The notes: generated from the letters alone by a model not told the origin. Shown: positions 41,977-51,162, counted from the stretch's first letter. The stretch: DNA of 64,000 nt from Neorhizobium galegae (GCF_021391675.1 NZ_CP090096.1:992001-1056000); one strand, 5' to 3'. Numbers and translations are program-made.

Positions 41977-43215
41977 TTATCCAAACAACATCTTCAAATG
42001 ATCGTTCAGGAACCGGCCCTTCGGATCCAAATCCCGCCTCAGCGCTCGAAATTCTTTGGCGCGAGGGTAAAGCCTTGTGACGTCGTGCGTGTCGAGGAAA
42101 TGCATCTTTCCCCAATGCGGGCGAGAATTGTATCCGCCTAGAATTTGATCGACATCCTTCAGGAAGGGCCAGTAATCGATGCCCGGGCCACCCGACACCG
42201 ACAAGGTGATGCTGTCCTGGCGGTGAAAGGGGCTCATCCATGCCGGATCGCCAGCCGTGAAGCGGTATTCGATCGGATAGATGCAGTTGGTGTGCTTGTT
42301 CAGCATCAGGTCCCGGACCGCCCTTATCGCGGTCTTGCCGTGTTCGAGAGGAACAGCATATTCCAGTTCGACGAAATTCGGCACGTATTCGATCGGATAG
42401 ACCTCGGAACTGTAGGCGATCTTTTCGAATTCGCTCTCCATCGGAGCGGCGTCGGTGATGTCCATCACCTTCATCTCGCAGACATCGGCCAGTTTGTTCG
42501 TGCTCGATACCGCAGAGGTGTCGGGAAGGCAGTACAGATGGCGGCTTTCCGGCGTCGGGCACCAGAAGAAGCCGAAATGGCGGTGCCTGGAAGCCAGCTC
42601 GTCGTGACGCTCCATGCAGGTCTCGAAATCGTCCCGCCATAGACGCTCGTGCAGATTATAGGCGTCCATGACGTTGAGCGTCAGCGAGGAGATAACGCCG
42701 AGCGTTCCCACCGAGACCTGGGCTGCATGCAGCTTGTCACCGTCGCGACCGTCGATATCGAGGACATCCCCGGCCGCGGTGACGATACGCATGCCGGCAA
42801 TCGATGAGGCCAGGTTACCGAGCTTGATCCCGGTACCGTGGGTTCCGGTGGTAAACGCACCGGCGACAGCCTGGCTGTCGATGTCGCCCTGGTTCATCAA
42901 TGAAAGACCGTGTTCTTTCAGCGTCCTGCCGACTTCGTTTATGCGTGTTCCCCCTGCCACCGTGATCTGTTTCCGATCATGGTCGATGTTCTGCACGCCG
43001 CGCAGATTTGCGAGCGACAGCAACAGCCCGTTGGTGCCGACGACGGGCGTGAAGGAATGTCCCGAGCCCGAAACGCGCACCGCCAGATCACGCCTGTCGG
43101 CTTCGTGGACAAGCTCCGCCACTTCAGCTTCCGTTTCCGGCGATGCCTTGAATTGTGAAACGCAATATTGATTGCCGACCCAGTTGCGCCACAGGCCGCC
43201 TTTTTCCAGAGCCAT
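41977..43215 (-). CDS. FAD-linked sugar-lactone oxidase (D-arabinono-1,4-lactone/L-gulonolactone oxidase type)
   Basis: The 412-residue protein has the vanillyl-alcohol-oxidase FAD domain in residues 10-180, including 'RVSGSGHSFTPVVGTNGLLL' (the histidine of 'GSGHS' is the usual covalent FAD site) and 'GTHGTGIKLGNLASSI'. The C-terminal domain ends 'DLDPKGRFLNDHLKMLFG', typical of aldonolactone oxidoreductases with 'P..RF.N'. It would oxidise an aldonolactone to an ascorbate-like product, or an alditol. ATG at 43215 starts the family similarity. It lies 7 bases after an SDR gene, so the pair may form a sugar-oxidising unit. Confidence 0.82.
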   Translation of the reverse strand: MALEKGGLWRNWVGNQYCVSQFKASPETEAEVAELVHEADRRDLAVRVSGSGHSFTPVVGTNGLLLSLANLRGVQNIDHDRKQITVAGGTRINEVGRTLKEHGLSLMNQGDIDSQAVAGAFTTGTHGTGIKLGNLASSIAGMRIVTAAGDVLDIDGRDGDKLHAAQVSVGTLGVISSLTLNVMDAYNLHERLWRDDFETCMERHDELASRHRHFGFFWCPTPESRHLYCLPDTSAVSSTNKLADVCEMKVMDITDAAPMESEFEKIAYSSEVYPIEYVPNFVELEYAVPLEHGKTAIRAVRDLMLNKHTNCIYPIEYRFTAGDPAWMSPFHRQDSITLSVSGGPGIDYWPFLKDVDQILGGYNSRPHWGKMHFLDTHDVTRLYPRAKEFRALRRDLDPKGRFLNDHLKMLFG

Positions 43216-43222
43216 GTTTCCC

Positions 43223-43990
43223 TCACATCGCTGTAAAACAATTATCGACAAACAGATGAGTACCGCTGACGAAGCTGGCGTCGTCACTCGCCAGATAGAG
43301 CGCCGCCTTGGCGACCTCGTCCGGTCGGCACATCCTGCCCTGCTGGGCCGCGATCACTGTATCCGAAACATCGACCCCGTAGCGGGTCAATTCCTCGACC
43401 TCCTTCTGGCCATGTGGCGTCTGGATGAAGCCGGGGCAAACCGCGTTGCAGCGGATGTTGTGGTCGCGAAATTCGACCGCGATCGCCCGGGCAAACATGT
43501 GGCACGCGCCCTTGGTCGTATCATAGAGAACTTCCATCGGTGTCGCGGCGACCGCCGAGATCGACGACGTGCAGACGATGGACCCGCCGCCCGCCTTGAT
43601 CATGTGCGGCAGGACCGCACGGGTCATCAGGAACATGCTGCGGACATTGATGGCCATCAGCCGGTCCCAGTCCGCCACCGAGGTTTCGAGGAACGGCCGG
43701 ACGATGATCGTTCCGGCATGATTGAACAGCACCGTTATCGGTCCGAGTTCACCGGAAATTGCGTCTACCGCCCGATTCACCTGCAGTTCGTCGGAAACGT
43801 CGGCTGGTGCAAATGCTACCTTTCGGCCTTCTTCACGCAAACGGGCGGCGACAGCCGCCCCCTGGCTATGCGGGAGATCGACAATCCCCACCGCCGCCCC
43901 CTCTCGCGCAAAAAGCTCGGTGGCGGCTAGGCCGCACCCACCCGCGCCGCCACTGATGAGCGCGATCTTACCGTCCAGACGACCAGCCAT
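43223..43990 (-). CDS. SDR family oxidoreductase
   Basis: The 255-residue short-chain dehydrogenase has 'ISGGAGGCGLAATELFA' as cofactor loop, 'NHAG' near residue 90 (NNAG variant), serine in 'CTSSISAVAA' and YxxxK as 'YDTTKGAC'. It is followed at 7 bases by the lactone-oxidase-like gene. A polyol or sugar dehydrogenase role is likely from this pairing, but the substrate is not known. The region upstream holds a LysR remnant that may once have regulated it. Confidence 0.83.
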   Translation of the reverse strand: MAGRLDGKIALISGGAGGCGLAATELFAREGAAVGIVDLPHSQGAAVAARLREEGRKVAFAPADVSDELQVNRAVDAISGELGPITVLFNHAGTIIVRPFLETSVADWDRLMAINVRSMFLMTRAVLPHMIKAGGGSIVCTSSISAVAATPMEVLYDTTKGACHMFARAIAVEFRDHNIRCNAVCPGFIQTPHGQKEVEELTRYGVDVSDTVIAAQQGRMCRPDEVAKAALYLASDDASFVSGTHLFVDNCFTAM

Positions 43991-44127
43991 TCAACCTCCA
44001 ACGATTGCTGATAACGGCCGATCGGTGGCTGAGTGGGGCTCTTTTCGAACCTCTTGTTCTCCGGCCGACGAAGGGCGGCTATACTCCTGCTTGATAGTAG
44101 CAAACTGGCCTAATTTTGCGCCGTGGT

Positions 44128-44676
44128 CTATTGCTGACTTGGCCCCAGCCCTATCACCGTTTGTCGTCGTCGGGATCTGTACCGAAATGCCTCGACGAAC
44201 GCCGAGAAGGCCGGGGATGGGTTCCGTCGGCTGGGGTAGTAGAGGTGGTAGCCTTGGAAGGTCGGACACCAGTCCGAAAGCACCGACAGGAGCCGCCCGC
44301 TCTCCACGTGCGATCGAACGAGGTCGGTGGGCACGTAGGCCAGGCCGATACCATCCAGCGCGGCGTCGATCGCAGGCCCGATGTTGCTCAAGATGAGCGG
44401 ACCCTCGACCCTCACGCTGAATTCATGTCCATCCCGCTCAAACTCCCAGGCATAGAGCATTCCCGACGTGGGTAGCCGCAGGTTTATGCAATCATGGTCC
44501 GTCAGTTCCTGCGGCTTCTTCGGCTGTGAGCGACGTTCGAAATATTCGAGTGATCCGACCACGGAATAAGAGACATCGGGGCCTACGCGCAGTGCCACCA
44601 TGTCGCGAGCCACGGCCTCGCCGAGCCGAACGCCAGCGTCGAACTGCCGCTCGACGATGTTCGTGAAGCCGTGCCC
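44128..44676 (-). pseudogene. LysR regulator remnant, effector domain only
   Basis: The frame is open from 44676 to a stop at 44128 (about 182 codons) and encodes the C-terminal LysR effector domain: 'NIVERQFDAGVRLGEAVARD', 'VVGSLEYFERRSQPKKPQEL' and 'GIGLAYVPTDLVRSHVESGRL'. A TGA at 44677-44679 precedes it and no helix-turn-helix coding sequence is visible upstream. The usual length is about 300 residues, so roughly 120 N-terminal residues are lost. A short product starting at 44613 is possible but could not bind DNA. Confidence 0.75.
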
Positions 44677-44949
44677 TCAAGGTGAGGAAGAAAGGCAGCG
44701 GCCCGCCGGAGCGAACGCTCCGGTTCTTCGAACGGCTGTACCGGGCTGAAGGCAGGCGCGGAACGAAAACCCGGACAGAGGCGAAACGCCAGATCAATGC
44801 ATTCTGATCGAGCGCGATGCCTTCCGATCACGCCCTGAAAGGCGGCGTCAACTTGCGGAGGAATCGCGCTTATTTTGATCCTCTCAACACGGCGATACAC
44901 AGAGCAAGAAGTTTGCTCTGTGCAGGCGCTTTGGAATCGAAAGGTTAAG
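44677..44949. other. Gene-free stretch beside the LysR remnant
   Basis: No gene is recognised. The minus strand keeps an open frame with arginine/proline-rich sequence but nothing that matches the missing LysR N-terminus. It may be scrambled remains of that gene plus the promoter of the small gene at 44950. Confidence 0.3.
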
Positions 44950-45216
44950 ATGGAAGGATTATTTAAGTCCATAAAAAGGGTAATGACCGGGCAGATAATA
45001 CGGCGATCTGACGTTCCTCTCATGAACGGAAAGTGCGTAATGTCCTTCCGCCTCAAGCAGGACAGTGACGGTGTCTTTGTGGTACTTGCCTCCAACGCCG
45101 CAGGCAACCATCAATACTACCCCTTCGATACAAACGAGTTCGAGAAGTTCGTCGAAGCTGCAATAGAAATTAGAGACGCGCTACACTCAGGCATCAATCA
45201 AAAACCGCCAGTTTGA
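44950..45216 (+). CDS. Small hypothetical protein
   Basis: The 88-residue protein has no recognised domain. Its composition is that of a folded, mixed alpha/beta protein: basic N-terminus ('LFKSIKRVMTGQIIRRSD'), a strand-rich middle ('CVMSFRLKQDSDGVFVVLAS') and an acidic C-terminal helix ('NEFEKFVEAAIEIRDALH'). AAGGTTAAG precedes the ATG. It is followed by a palindromic stretch and converges with prc. Coding status is likely from the even codon use and start context. Confidence 0.55.
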   Translation: MEGLFKSIKRVMTGQIIRRSDVPLMNGKCVMSFRLKQDSDGVFVVLASNAAGNHQYYPFDTNEFEKFVEAAIEIRDALHSGINQKPPV

Positions 45217-45542
45217 CAGGGCGTGTGGCCCCGCAACATCGCGGACACTCAGCAGCCAAATGTGTATAGAAATTCGCCCTTCCTTCGGATCCGAAGGAAG
45301 GCTGGCGCGTGACCTACAAGCGGCTCTGAGAAGTGGAAGGGCTCGCGAGGTTGCCCCCCATAAGCGGCTAAAGAGAGCGCATCCGCGCCACAGAATGCGC
45401 TCCTTGAGCGGGATGAAACCATGGAGCGGATTGGGTTTGGACGCGCATGTCATGAGCGAAATCGAGATTTCGATGCACCTGGACAAGCGTCGTGTCGAAG
45501 GCCAAGCCTTAGACACGACTATTTTCCGTCGGCATTCCCCAT
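45217..45542. other. Convergent intergenic region with a 24-bp perfect palindrome
   Basis: Between the small plus-strand gene and the 3' end of prc there is no convincing gene. A perfect 24-bp inverted repeat without a loop (45278-45301, BamHI site GGATCC at its centre) and a large hairpin at 45489-45519 are the notable structures. No known repetitive-element family was recognised. Confidence 0.5.
45489..45525 (+). terminator. Hairpin terminator in the convergent region before prc
   Basis: GTCGTGTC (45489-45496) pairs with GACACGAC (45512-45519). A second stem, AAGGC with GCCTT, lies inside, with one mismatch between the two stems, and 'TATTTTCC' follows on the plus strand. It would stop plus-strand transcripts before they enter prc. 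Confidence 0.6.
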
Positions 45543-47639
45543 TTACCGAGTGCCGGTCTTTCGCGCATTTTCCAGCAAATCGGCCTGATCGGCAACAATG
45601 GAGGCTGCTTCGTTTCTCAAGACGTCCTTGGCGTTCTTGCGGGCATTTTCAATCGCGATATCAGCATTCAGGCTTCGCTCGTTTGCTTGCAGGCCATCGT
45701 CTTTGTCCGGAACCAAACCATCGTTTGTCTGCTCGCGCGCCTTGAGACGGGTCGTAAGAGCAGTGAGCTCGTTACGACGTTCAACTTCATTGAGGGAGAT
45801 GACACGCTTTTCACGTTGCGCCTTCAGCTCGGCTGCGTCTTCTGCGAAACGCTGAAAATCCCGATCGCTTTGTACCCGAGCATCATGCCGGCTTTGCAGT
45901 TGCTGCAGCAATCCGCTCCTGTTGCCTGCGGCCGCATAATTCGCAGGCTTGATCTGACCCCAAGGCAGCGCATTGTCATAACTCGCTTCACCAAGGGTCT
46001 TGGGGTCCGAGAGGCCCGGCAAGCTGATGTCGGGTGTCACGCCGCGCAGCTGTGTCGTTCCCCCATCGACCCGGAAAAATTGGGCGATCGTCAGTTTCAG
46101 TTGGCCGAATTTTGGTTTGCTGTTGTGGGCCACCTGATCGAGATCGACCACCGTTTGCACGGTACCTTTACCGAAGCTAGGTTCGCCGACGATCACGCCG
46201 CGACCGTAGTCCTGTATCGCTGCGGCGAAAATCTCCGAGGCCGACGCTGAGCCGCGATTGATCAACACCCCAAGCGGACCCGTCCACGCAGGCGTAGGCA
46301 GATCATCGCTTTCTACCTTGATCTTACCTTCGGCGTCACGTTGCTGAACTACCGGGCCTTTCCCGACGAACAGGCCTGTCAAATCAATCGCCTCGGCCAG
46401 CGAGCCCCCACCGTTGTCGCGCAAGTCGATCAGGACGCCGTCGACCTTTTCCCGCTTCAGTTCACCAATAAGCTTGGCAACGTCGCGGCTTGCGCTTCTG
46501 TAGTCTTTCTCGCCTTTTCGTCGCGCTTCGAAGTCCTCATAGAACGCCGGCAAGGTGATCACACCAATTCTGCGCGCGACACCGCGGTCCTCCAAGGGCA
46601 GGATGGCCTTTTTTGCAGCCTGTTTTTCGAGGCTGATCTTGTCTCGCACCAGGCTGATGACGCGGCGGCTTCCATTCTCTCCGGCATCCGCCGGCAAGAC
46701 ATCCAAGCGCACAACGGAATTTTTCGCCCCGCGGATCATTTGCACGACTTCATCAAGGCGCGTGCCCACGACTTCCTTTATGGCGCCATCATCGCCCTGA
46801 CCGACACCGACAATGCGGTCGCCGACGGCCAGCATTCCGGACAATTGCGCGGGTCCACCCGGCACGAGCTCACGGACCGTCGTGTAACCATCGCGCTCCT
46901 GCAACACCGCGCCGATACCGACCAGTGAGAGCTTCATCGAAATGTCGAAATTGGCCGAAGCGGCGGCACCAAAATAGTCCGTGTGCGGATCAACGGACGT
47001 GGTGTAGGCGCCCATGAATGACTGGAACGCATCGTCACTCTTGTAGGTATAAACACGCTCCAGGATATTCTTGTAACGTTTGTCGAGGGTATCGCGAATC
47101 GTCGCATCGGCTTGGCCTGCCAGTTTCAACCGCAGCCAGTCGCCCTTGACACGCTTGCGCCAGAGGTCATTGCTTTGCTCTTCGGATTTCGGCCAGGGCT
47201 CTTTGTCGCGCGACAGGGAATAGTCTTCCCGCACGCTGAAATCGAAGCCCTGTTTGAGCTGGCTGCGGGCATACGTCATGCGGTCCACAACTCGCTGCGA
47301 ATAGACGTTGAAAATCGAAAACGGAACCTTCAGGTCTTCACCCAGGATGGCATCGTCGATCTTGGTGCTGTCGGCCGTGAACTTGTCGATGTCGGCTTGC
47401 AGGAAAAAGCTCCGGTCGGAATCCAGAGACTCGATAAACCGATCCAGGATTTTAGCCGACAAGGCGTCATTGAGCGGAACAGGCTTGTAAGCATATCGCG
47501 TCAGGAATTGCGCGCTCAAATGAGCGGCTTGCGCCTGCTCCTGCAATGGCGACAGGACCGGCGGCGGTCCAAGTTCCAACGAGTAGGCCGACGGTGCGAT
47601 TGCAAGGAACAGGCCAAGGAAACCATATCGTATGCGCAT
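45543..47639 (-). CDS. prc: Carboxy-terminal processing protease Prc/Tsp (S41 peptidase)
   Basis: The 698-residue protein has a signal peptide (residues 1-20), a long N-terminal helical domain, a PDZ domain near residues 235-325 ('ERDGYTTVRELVPGGPAQLSG'), the S41 protease domain and a C-terminal DUF3340-type region. By alignment to E. coli Tsp the catalytic residues are Ser466 ('GSASASEIFAAAI'), Asp477 and Lys491 ('FGKGTVQ'). It degrades C-terminally tagged and misfolded periplasmic proteins. Length and architecture are the long gammaproteobacterial type rather than the roughly 440-residue CtpA usual in rhizobia. Insertion-sequence remnants lie upstream, so transfer is likely. Confidence 0.92.
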   Translation of the reverse strand: MRIRYGFLGLFLAIAPSAYSLELGPPPVLSPLQEQAQAAHLSAQFLTRYAYKPVPLNDALSAKILDRFIESLDSDRSFFLQADIDKFTADSTKIDDAILGEDLKVPFSIFNVYSQRVVDRMTYARSQLKQGFDFSVREDYSLSRDKEPWPKSEEQSNDLWRKRVKGDWLRLKLAGQADATIRDTLDKRYKNILERVYTYKSDDAFQSFMGAYTTSVDPHTDYFGAAASANFDISMKLSLVGIGAVLQERDGYTTVRELVPGGPAQLSGMLAVGDRIVGVGQGDDGAIKEVVGTRLDEVVQMIRGAKNSVVRLDVLPADAGENGSRRVISLVRDKISLEKQAAKKAILPLEDRGVARRIGVITLPAFYEDFEARRKGEKDYRSASRDVAKLIGELKREKVDGVLIDLRDNGGGSLAEAIDLTGLFVGKGPVVQQRDAEGKIKVESDDLPTPAWTGPLGVLINRGSASASEIFAAAIQDYGRGVIVGEPSFGKGTVQTVVDLDQVAHNSKPKFGQLKLTIAQFFRVDGGTTQLRGVTPDISLPGLSDPKTLGEASYDNALPWGQIKPANYAAAGNRSGLLQQLQSRHDARVQSDRDFQRFAEDAAELKAQREKRVISLNEVERRNELTALTTRLKAREQTNDGLVPDKDDGLQANERSLNADIAIENARKNAKDVLRNEAASIVADQADLLENARKTGTR

Positions 47640-47768
47640 TCAGCTTTGATCCCATTTGCAAAATCGAGTCTATACTACGCAATGGTGGTGCAACAATGAT
47701 GTCGTCTTGGCAACCAGATGAATAAGCAACATCTCGTGTTCATCATGAGAAAGGGACCATCCCTGATG

Positions 47769-47802
47769 CCAATTTGAGGGGTCGCGTCACCAATCTGGGG
47801 GG
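47769..47802. repeat. Two imperfect 13-bp direct repeats, possible IS21-type end
   Basis: CCAATTTGAGGGG (47769-47781) and CCAATCTGGGGGG (47790-47802) repeat with a 21-base period, two differences apart. Repeats of this style occur at ends of IS21-family elements in rhizobia. No transposase of that family is present, so this can only be a remnant. Confidence 0.35.
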
Positions 47803-47811
47803 CGTTGCCCT

Positions 47812-48244
47812 AGGGTCAGGACCTATTAAATTGCTTACTCCCGCCTCCTGCCTTTGATTCATCGGGATCGAAAGGAGGCCGCCGCAGTGAGTGATTTGCT
47901 GTTGTTGTCGGAGGCGCAGATGCGGCGGATCGAGCCGTATTTCCCACTGTCCGCGGGATTCCGCGCGTTGATGACCGGTTGATTTTGAGCGGCATCATTT
48001 TCGTCCTGCGCAACGGGCTACGTTGGCGCGACGCTCCCGGGGAATACGGCCCGCACAAGACGATCTATAACCGCTTCATCCGCTGGAGCAGGCTCGGCGT
48101 GTTCAACCGGATTCTGGCCGAACTGACCGCTAAACGCGGCAAGCCCGAGCAGTTGATGATCGACGCGACCCACTTGAAAGCCCACCGCACCGCAGCCAGT
48201 CTGCTGAAAAAAAGGGGATGTTCCCCGACGTATCGGACGTACTG
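47812..48244 (+). mobile_element. IS5-family (IS427-type) insertion sequence remnant
   Basis: The left part of an IS5-family element: a terminal-looking stretch around 47812-47835, then transposase-coding sequence from GTG at 47887. Recognisable protein similarity stops at about 48244, after 'GDVPRRIGRT', and the catalytic DDE core is missing. It adjoins prc on one side and a histidine kinase gene on the other. The right end was not found. Confidence 0.75.
47887..48244 (+). pseudogene. IS5-family transposase fragment with two frameshifts
   Basis: The start reads 'VSDLLLLSEAQMRRIEPYFPLS', then one base is missing near 47960 (TCC-GCGGG where TCC-CGC-GGG would restore 'RGIPRVDDRLILSG'). The frame continues as 'FVLRNGLRWRDAPGEYGPHK' and 'MIDATHLKAHRTAASLLKK' to an A7 run near 48210, where removing one A restores 'KKGDVPRRIGRT'. 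It then ends in unrelated sequence. The protein is not functional. The A7 tract could also be a natural frameshift site between the two reading frames of IS427-type elements. Confidence 0.75.
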
Positions 48245-48364
48245 TCGACAGTCTGGTTGGCTCTCAAATATCGCACCATTCCGAAGCGTACGCATCACCC
48301 GTTCAGATTAGGCGGTTCAGTCCGGCTCCCGGAGAGGATTGAGCAAGCGACATAGGAAACCGGT

Positions 48365-49453
48365 CTAGTCTACGCTTGGAGGGCGGGATAAGAATGTGGC
48401 ACGGGTAATGACGATGGTGGTGCCGGCATTGCCGCCATCCATTTCGATCTGTGCGCCTAGCTGCCTGACCAAAGCGGTCACGATTGCCGTTCCGAGGCCA
48501 CCGCCGGTCTTGGCAGGCCCTGCTCTCTCGGAGAGCGTCCGGTCCTTGCCGACGCCGTTATCGGAGACCGTCAGTTTCCAATCGCTGCCGCTGACCTCGT
48601 ATGACACCAGAACAGCCGCCTGCGCCTTTTGATACGGGAAGGCGTATTTCACCGCATTGATGACCAGTTCGGTCACGATGAGCCCTAGACTCACCGCTTG
48701 GTCGGAGCCGATCTTACCGTCCTGCGCCATGACCCTGATCAGAATTGGCTGGCTTTCGCCGGTCATCGACGATCCGAGGCTATGGCAAAGCGTAGTGAGA
48801 TAGGACGCCACCTCGATCTGATCGACGCCGCCTGACTGATGCAGGTGTTTTTGTACTTCCGCCACCGACAGGACGCGCTGATGCGCATCGTGAAGATCAC
48901 GGCGGGTTTCGTCCGAGGTGACAGCGCGGGCTTTCAGCAGCAGAATGCTCGCGATGATTTGCAGGCTGTTGGCGACGCGGTGTTGCATCTCCTGCAGCAA
49001 TACCTCTTTCTGGTGCAGGAGATCCTCCGTACGCTCATGCAGGACCTCTTTTTCACGCTCGATCAATCGGCGCGCGCTAATATCAGTGAAGGCAAGCAGG
49101 ATCGTTTTGCCCGGCTTTTCAGCGTAGACCACCTGCCGGGCATTCAGCAGCATGGTCCTGCGCCCGATACCGGGAAAGTTATGCTCCACTTCAAAGCCGT
49201 CCATTGCCGTTCGGGCGGGAATAATCGTTTCCAGCAGCGTGCGCAATGCGGGGATGTCCCATTGGCCGTCGCCGAGGGAGTATAGCAGGCGACCTTGCGT
49301 TTGCGCTGCATCTACGTTGAAGGTCTCATAGAAGGATCGGCTGGCCGCCAGGACGCTGAAGCGTTCATCAAGCACCAGAAGCGGATCGTGAATGGTGTTG
49401 ACGATCGCCTGAGCAAGCGTTTGCGCATCTTCGACTCCGCGGAAATCAAACAT
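48365..49453 (-). CDS. PAS-domain sensor histidine kinase of the HisKA_2/HWE group
   Basis: The 362-residue protein has an N-terminal PAS domain (about residues 12-130, 'IHDPLLVLDERFSVLAASRSFYE'), a phosphoacceptor helix 'EMQHRVANSLQIIASILLLKAR' region (histidine of 'QHRVANSL', about residue 157) and a C-terminal HATPase domain with 'VTELVINAVKYAF' and 'DNGVGKD', 'GGGLGTAIVTAL'. No transmembrane segment is visible, so it is cytoplasmic. No response regulator gene is adjacent, so it is an orphan kinase. HisKA_2 kinases in rhizobia take part in light and general stress signalling; the signal here is unknown. Confidence 0.88.
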   Translation of the reverse strand: MFDFRGVEDAQTLAQAIVNTIHDPLLVLDERFSVLAASRSFYETFNVDAAQTQGRLLYSLGDGQWDIPALRTLLETIIPARTAMDGFEVEHNFPGIGRRTMLLNARQVVYAEKPGKTILLAFTDISARRLIEREKEVLHERTEDLLHQKEVLLQEMQHRVANSLQIIASILLLKARAVTSDETRRDLHDAHQRVLSVAEVQKHLHQSGGVDQIEVASYLTTLCHSLGSSMTGESQPILIRVMAQDGKIGSDQAVSLGLIVTELVINAVKYAFPYQKAQAAVLVSYEVSGSDWKLTVSDNGVGKDRTLSERAGPAKTGGGLGTAIVTALVRQLGAQIEMDGGNAGTTIVITRATFLSRPPSVD

Positions 49454-50501
49454 TGTTGTAAATTTTCCGATCTGAAGCCGACGTTTTCTGAGATGCTAGA
49501 GATGTGCATCCAGTCGATCTTATCGAGCGCCTGGTTCAATGTCGCGCGGCAAATTTGGAATCGCGGTTATCGGTGCGATTAAGATCGAATCATCACGAAA
49601 CCTTCTTTCAAGCTCAACTCGTCAATAAGCTAGGACGTGGGCATCGATAGCGGCCGAGATGAAGCCATCTCTGGCGTCCTGACCAGCAATGATCCGCCTG
49701 ATGGCGCCGTCGCATTTTGTTCTGGCTGCTTCGAAGTACATGCCGCTGCCTGGGGGCCACCGATTCAGCAGGCCACTCCTGGAATATTGCATGAAAGGCG
49801 ACTGGCTACTCCGAGCGTAGTTTAGGGGCCAATCCCGGACGCTTGATGATGTTCGCTCTTGCGACTTTGCGATCTTACCTTCAGCAACGCGGCGTAGACG
49901 CGTAGCAAGCGTTTCAAGCGGAGCTTGCTATGGAGATGCCCGCGACAACAGGTGTGCGGGGCCGGGCATACGACCCGCATGGGGATGTATCGAAGCCGCT
50001 CTTCTGTCGCCATGAGCCGAACGAATGCGCCGGGGTGGACCATTGTAAAAGCGAACATTTAGCATTGGTGTAGCGGCCACCGAAGTGGTAATCGTGGGTC
50101 ATAGCTGCGCCATTCGCCGGCAGCAGAAGGACCATGAAATACCGCCCACTCCACGACCGGGGCGCCATCCGGCCCGCCGAAGGCGTTCTCAAATACAGGG
50201 CGGGATCATCGTTCGCGGTATCGTCAGGCAAAGCCGCAGGATGGCGAAATGATCGCCGTTGAACCCGGATTGCGCGGCGAAAGCGGCAAGCCGACCTTCG
50301 GGCTAGGGTCAAGAAACGGACCGCGTAGAAGACGCGGGGACGCTCCCGTGCGGCAGCGGGAAAAGGGACGTTTCCCGGCCGATGGCGCTGCCTTGCCGCC
50401 GGTGTGGCCGGAATGAGATACACAGAGTAGTGCCTAAACTTCGCGGTCGATGCGACCGGGGAGCCGACCCGCAACATCCATAAAGGGATACACCAATCGC
50501 C
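49454..50501. other. About 1 kb without a convincing gene
   Basis: Short open frames occur on both strands, the longest on the minus strand continuing antisense under the gene at 50502, but none shows a recognisable domain or a good start. The stretch contains the promoter of the kinase gene and probably degraded sequence. No inverted repeat stands out. Confidence 0.4.
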
Positions 50502-50888
50502 ATGCAAAACGGCAGCAAGAATTCTATTGCCCAGCGTTTCGACGGCTACCAACCCAGCAAGACTGTTCTTGTCTGGGCGTGCTTCATCACGGTGATTGCC
50601 ACCATCGTCGTCGGGTTCAACTGGGGCGGCTGGGTGACGGGTGGCTCGTCGCGCGCCTCGTCTGTGGCTGCGGGCGATACGGCTCGGGGCGAACTCGCCT
50701 CCGCCATCTGCGTCCAGCGTTTCAATGCGGCACCGGACGCAGCAACAAAACTGACCGAACTCAAGGCCATCCCCGACAGCTACAGGAAGCGTCAGTTCAT
50801 CGAAGCCGGCGGCTGGGCCACCATGCCGGGCCAAACCTCCGCCGACAGCCGCGTTGCCGAAGGCTGCAGCACCGCCCTGGCCGCCTAA
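50502..50888 (+). CDS. Hypothetical membrane-anchored protein
   Basis: The 128-residue protein has one membrane helix at about residues 20-42 ('VLVWACFITVIATIVVGFNW') and a C-terminal domain of about 75 residues containing 'ASAICVQRFNAAPDAATKLTELKAIPDSYRK' region and two cysteines. Orientation with the C-terminal part in the periplasm is plausible. I recognise no named family. An AAAGGG-like site lies upstream of the ATG. It precedes a 55-residue gene by 73 bases. Confidence 0.65.
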   Translation: MQNGSKNSIAQRFDGYQPSKTVLVWACFITVIATIVVGFNWGGWVTGGSSRASSVAAGDTARGELASAICVQRFNAAPDAATKLTELKAIPDSYRKRQFIEAGGWATMPGQTSADSRVAEGCSTALAA

Positions 50889-50961
50889 CCGCCTCCTCAA
50901 GATCGCTTGGCGCCCTGTCATCGGGGCGCGTCCTCCATCTGCCAAACAGGAAAATGACATC

Positions 50962-51129
50962 ATGATCCGTTTCGAAAAGAAAGTCGCTGCAGTACCCTTG
51001 CCGCCGGAGAGCGAAACAAACCGCTTCGACGAGATCCGAGGGGCCGCCGTCGAAGGACACAAGAAATCGGCAGAGGAAAGCGCGCGTCGCCGTTCGCTGC
51101 CGGCAAAGGAAGAAGACCGTCTTATCTAG
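50962..51129 (+). CDS. Small hypothetical charged protein
   Basis: The 55-residue product is rich in charged residues ('MIRFEKKVAAVPLPPESE', 'EGHKKSAEESARRRSLPAKEE') and is probably soluble and mostly disordered or helical. AGGA lies about ten bases before the ATG. It follows the membrane-anchored gene on the same strand and precedes a strong hairpin. No function can be assigned; coding status is moderate. Confidence 0.45.
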   Translation: MIRFEKKVAAVPLPPESETNRFDEIRGAAVEGHKKSAEESARRRSLPAKEEDRLI

Positions 51130-51162
51130 AATTATTCCGCATCTGCTTCGTCCAGACATAGG

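Noticed and set aside
48205..48215. A7 run as a functional programmed frameshift
   Set aside because: IS427-type elements can use such tracts, but the element already lacks a base upstream and has lost its catalytic core.
49914..51062. 382-codon minus-strand open frame
   Set aside because: Half of it is antisense to the membrane-anchored gene at 50502, composition is arginine/proline-rich, and no domain is visible.
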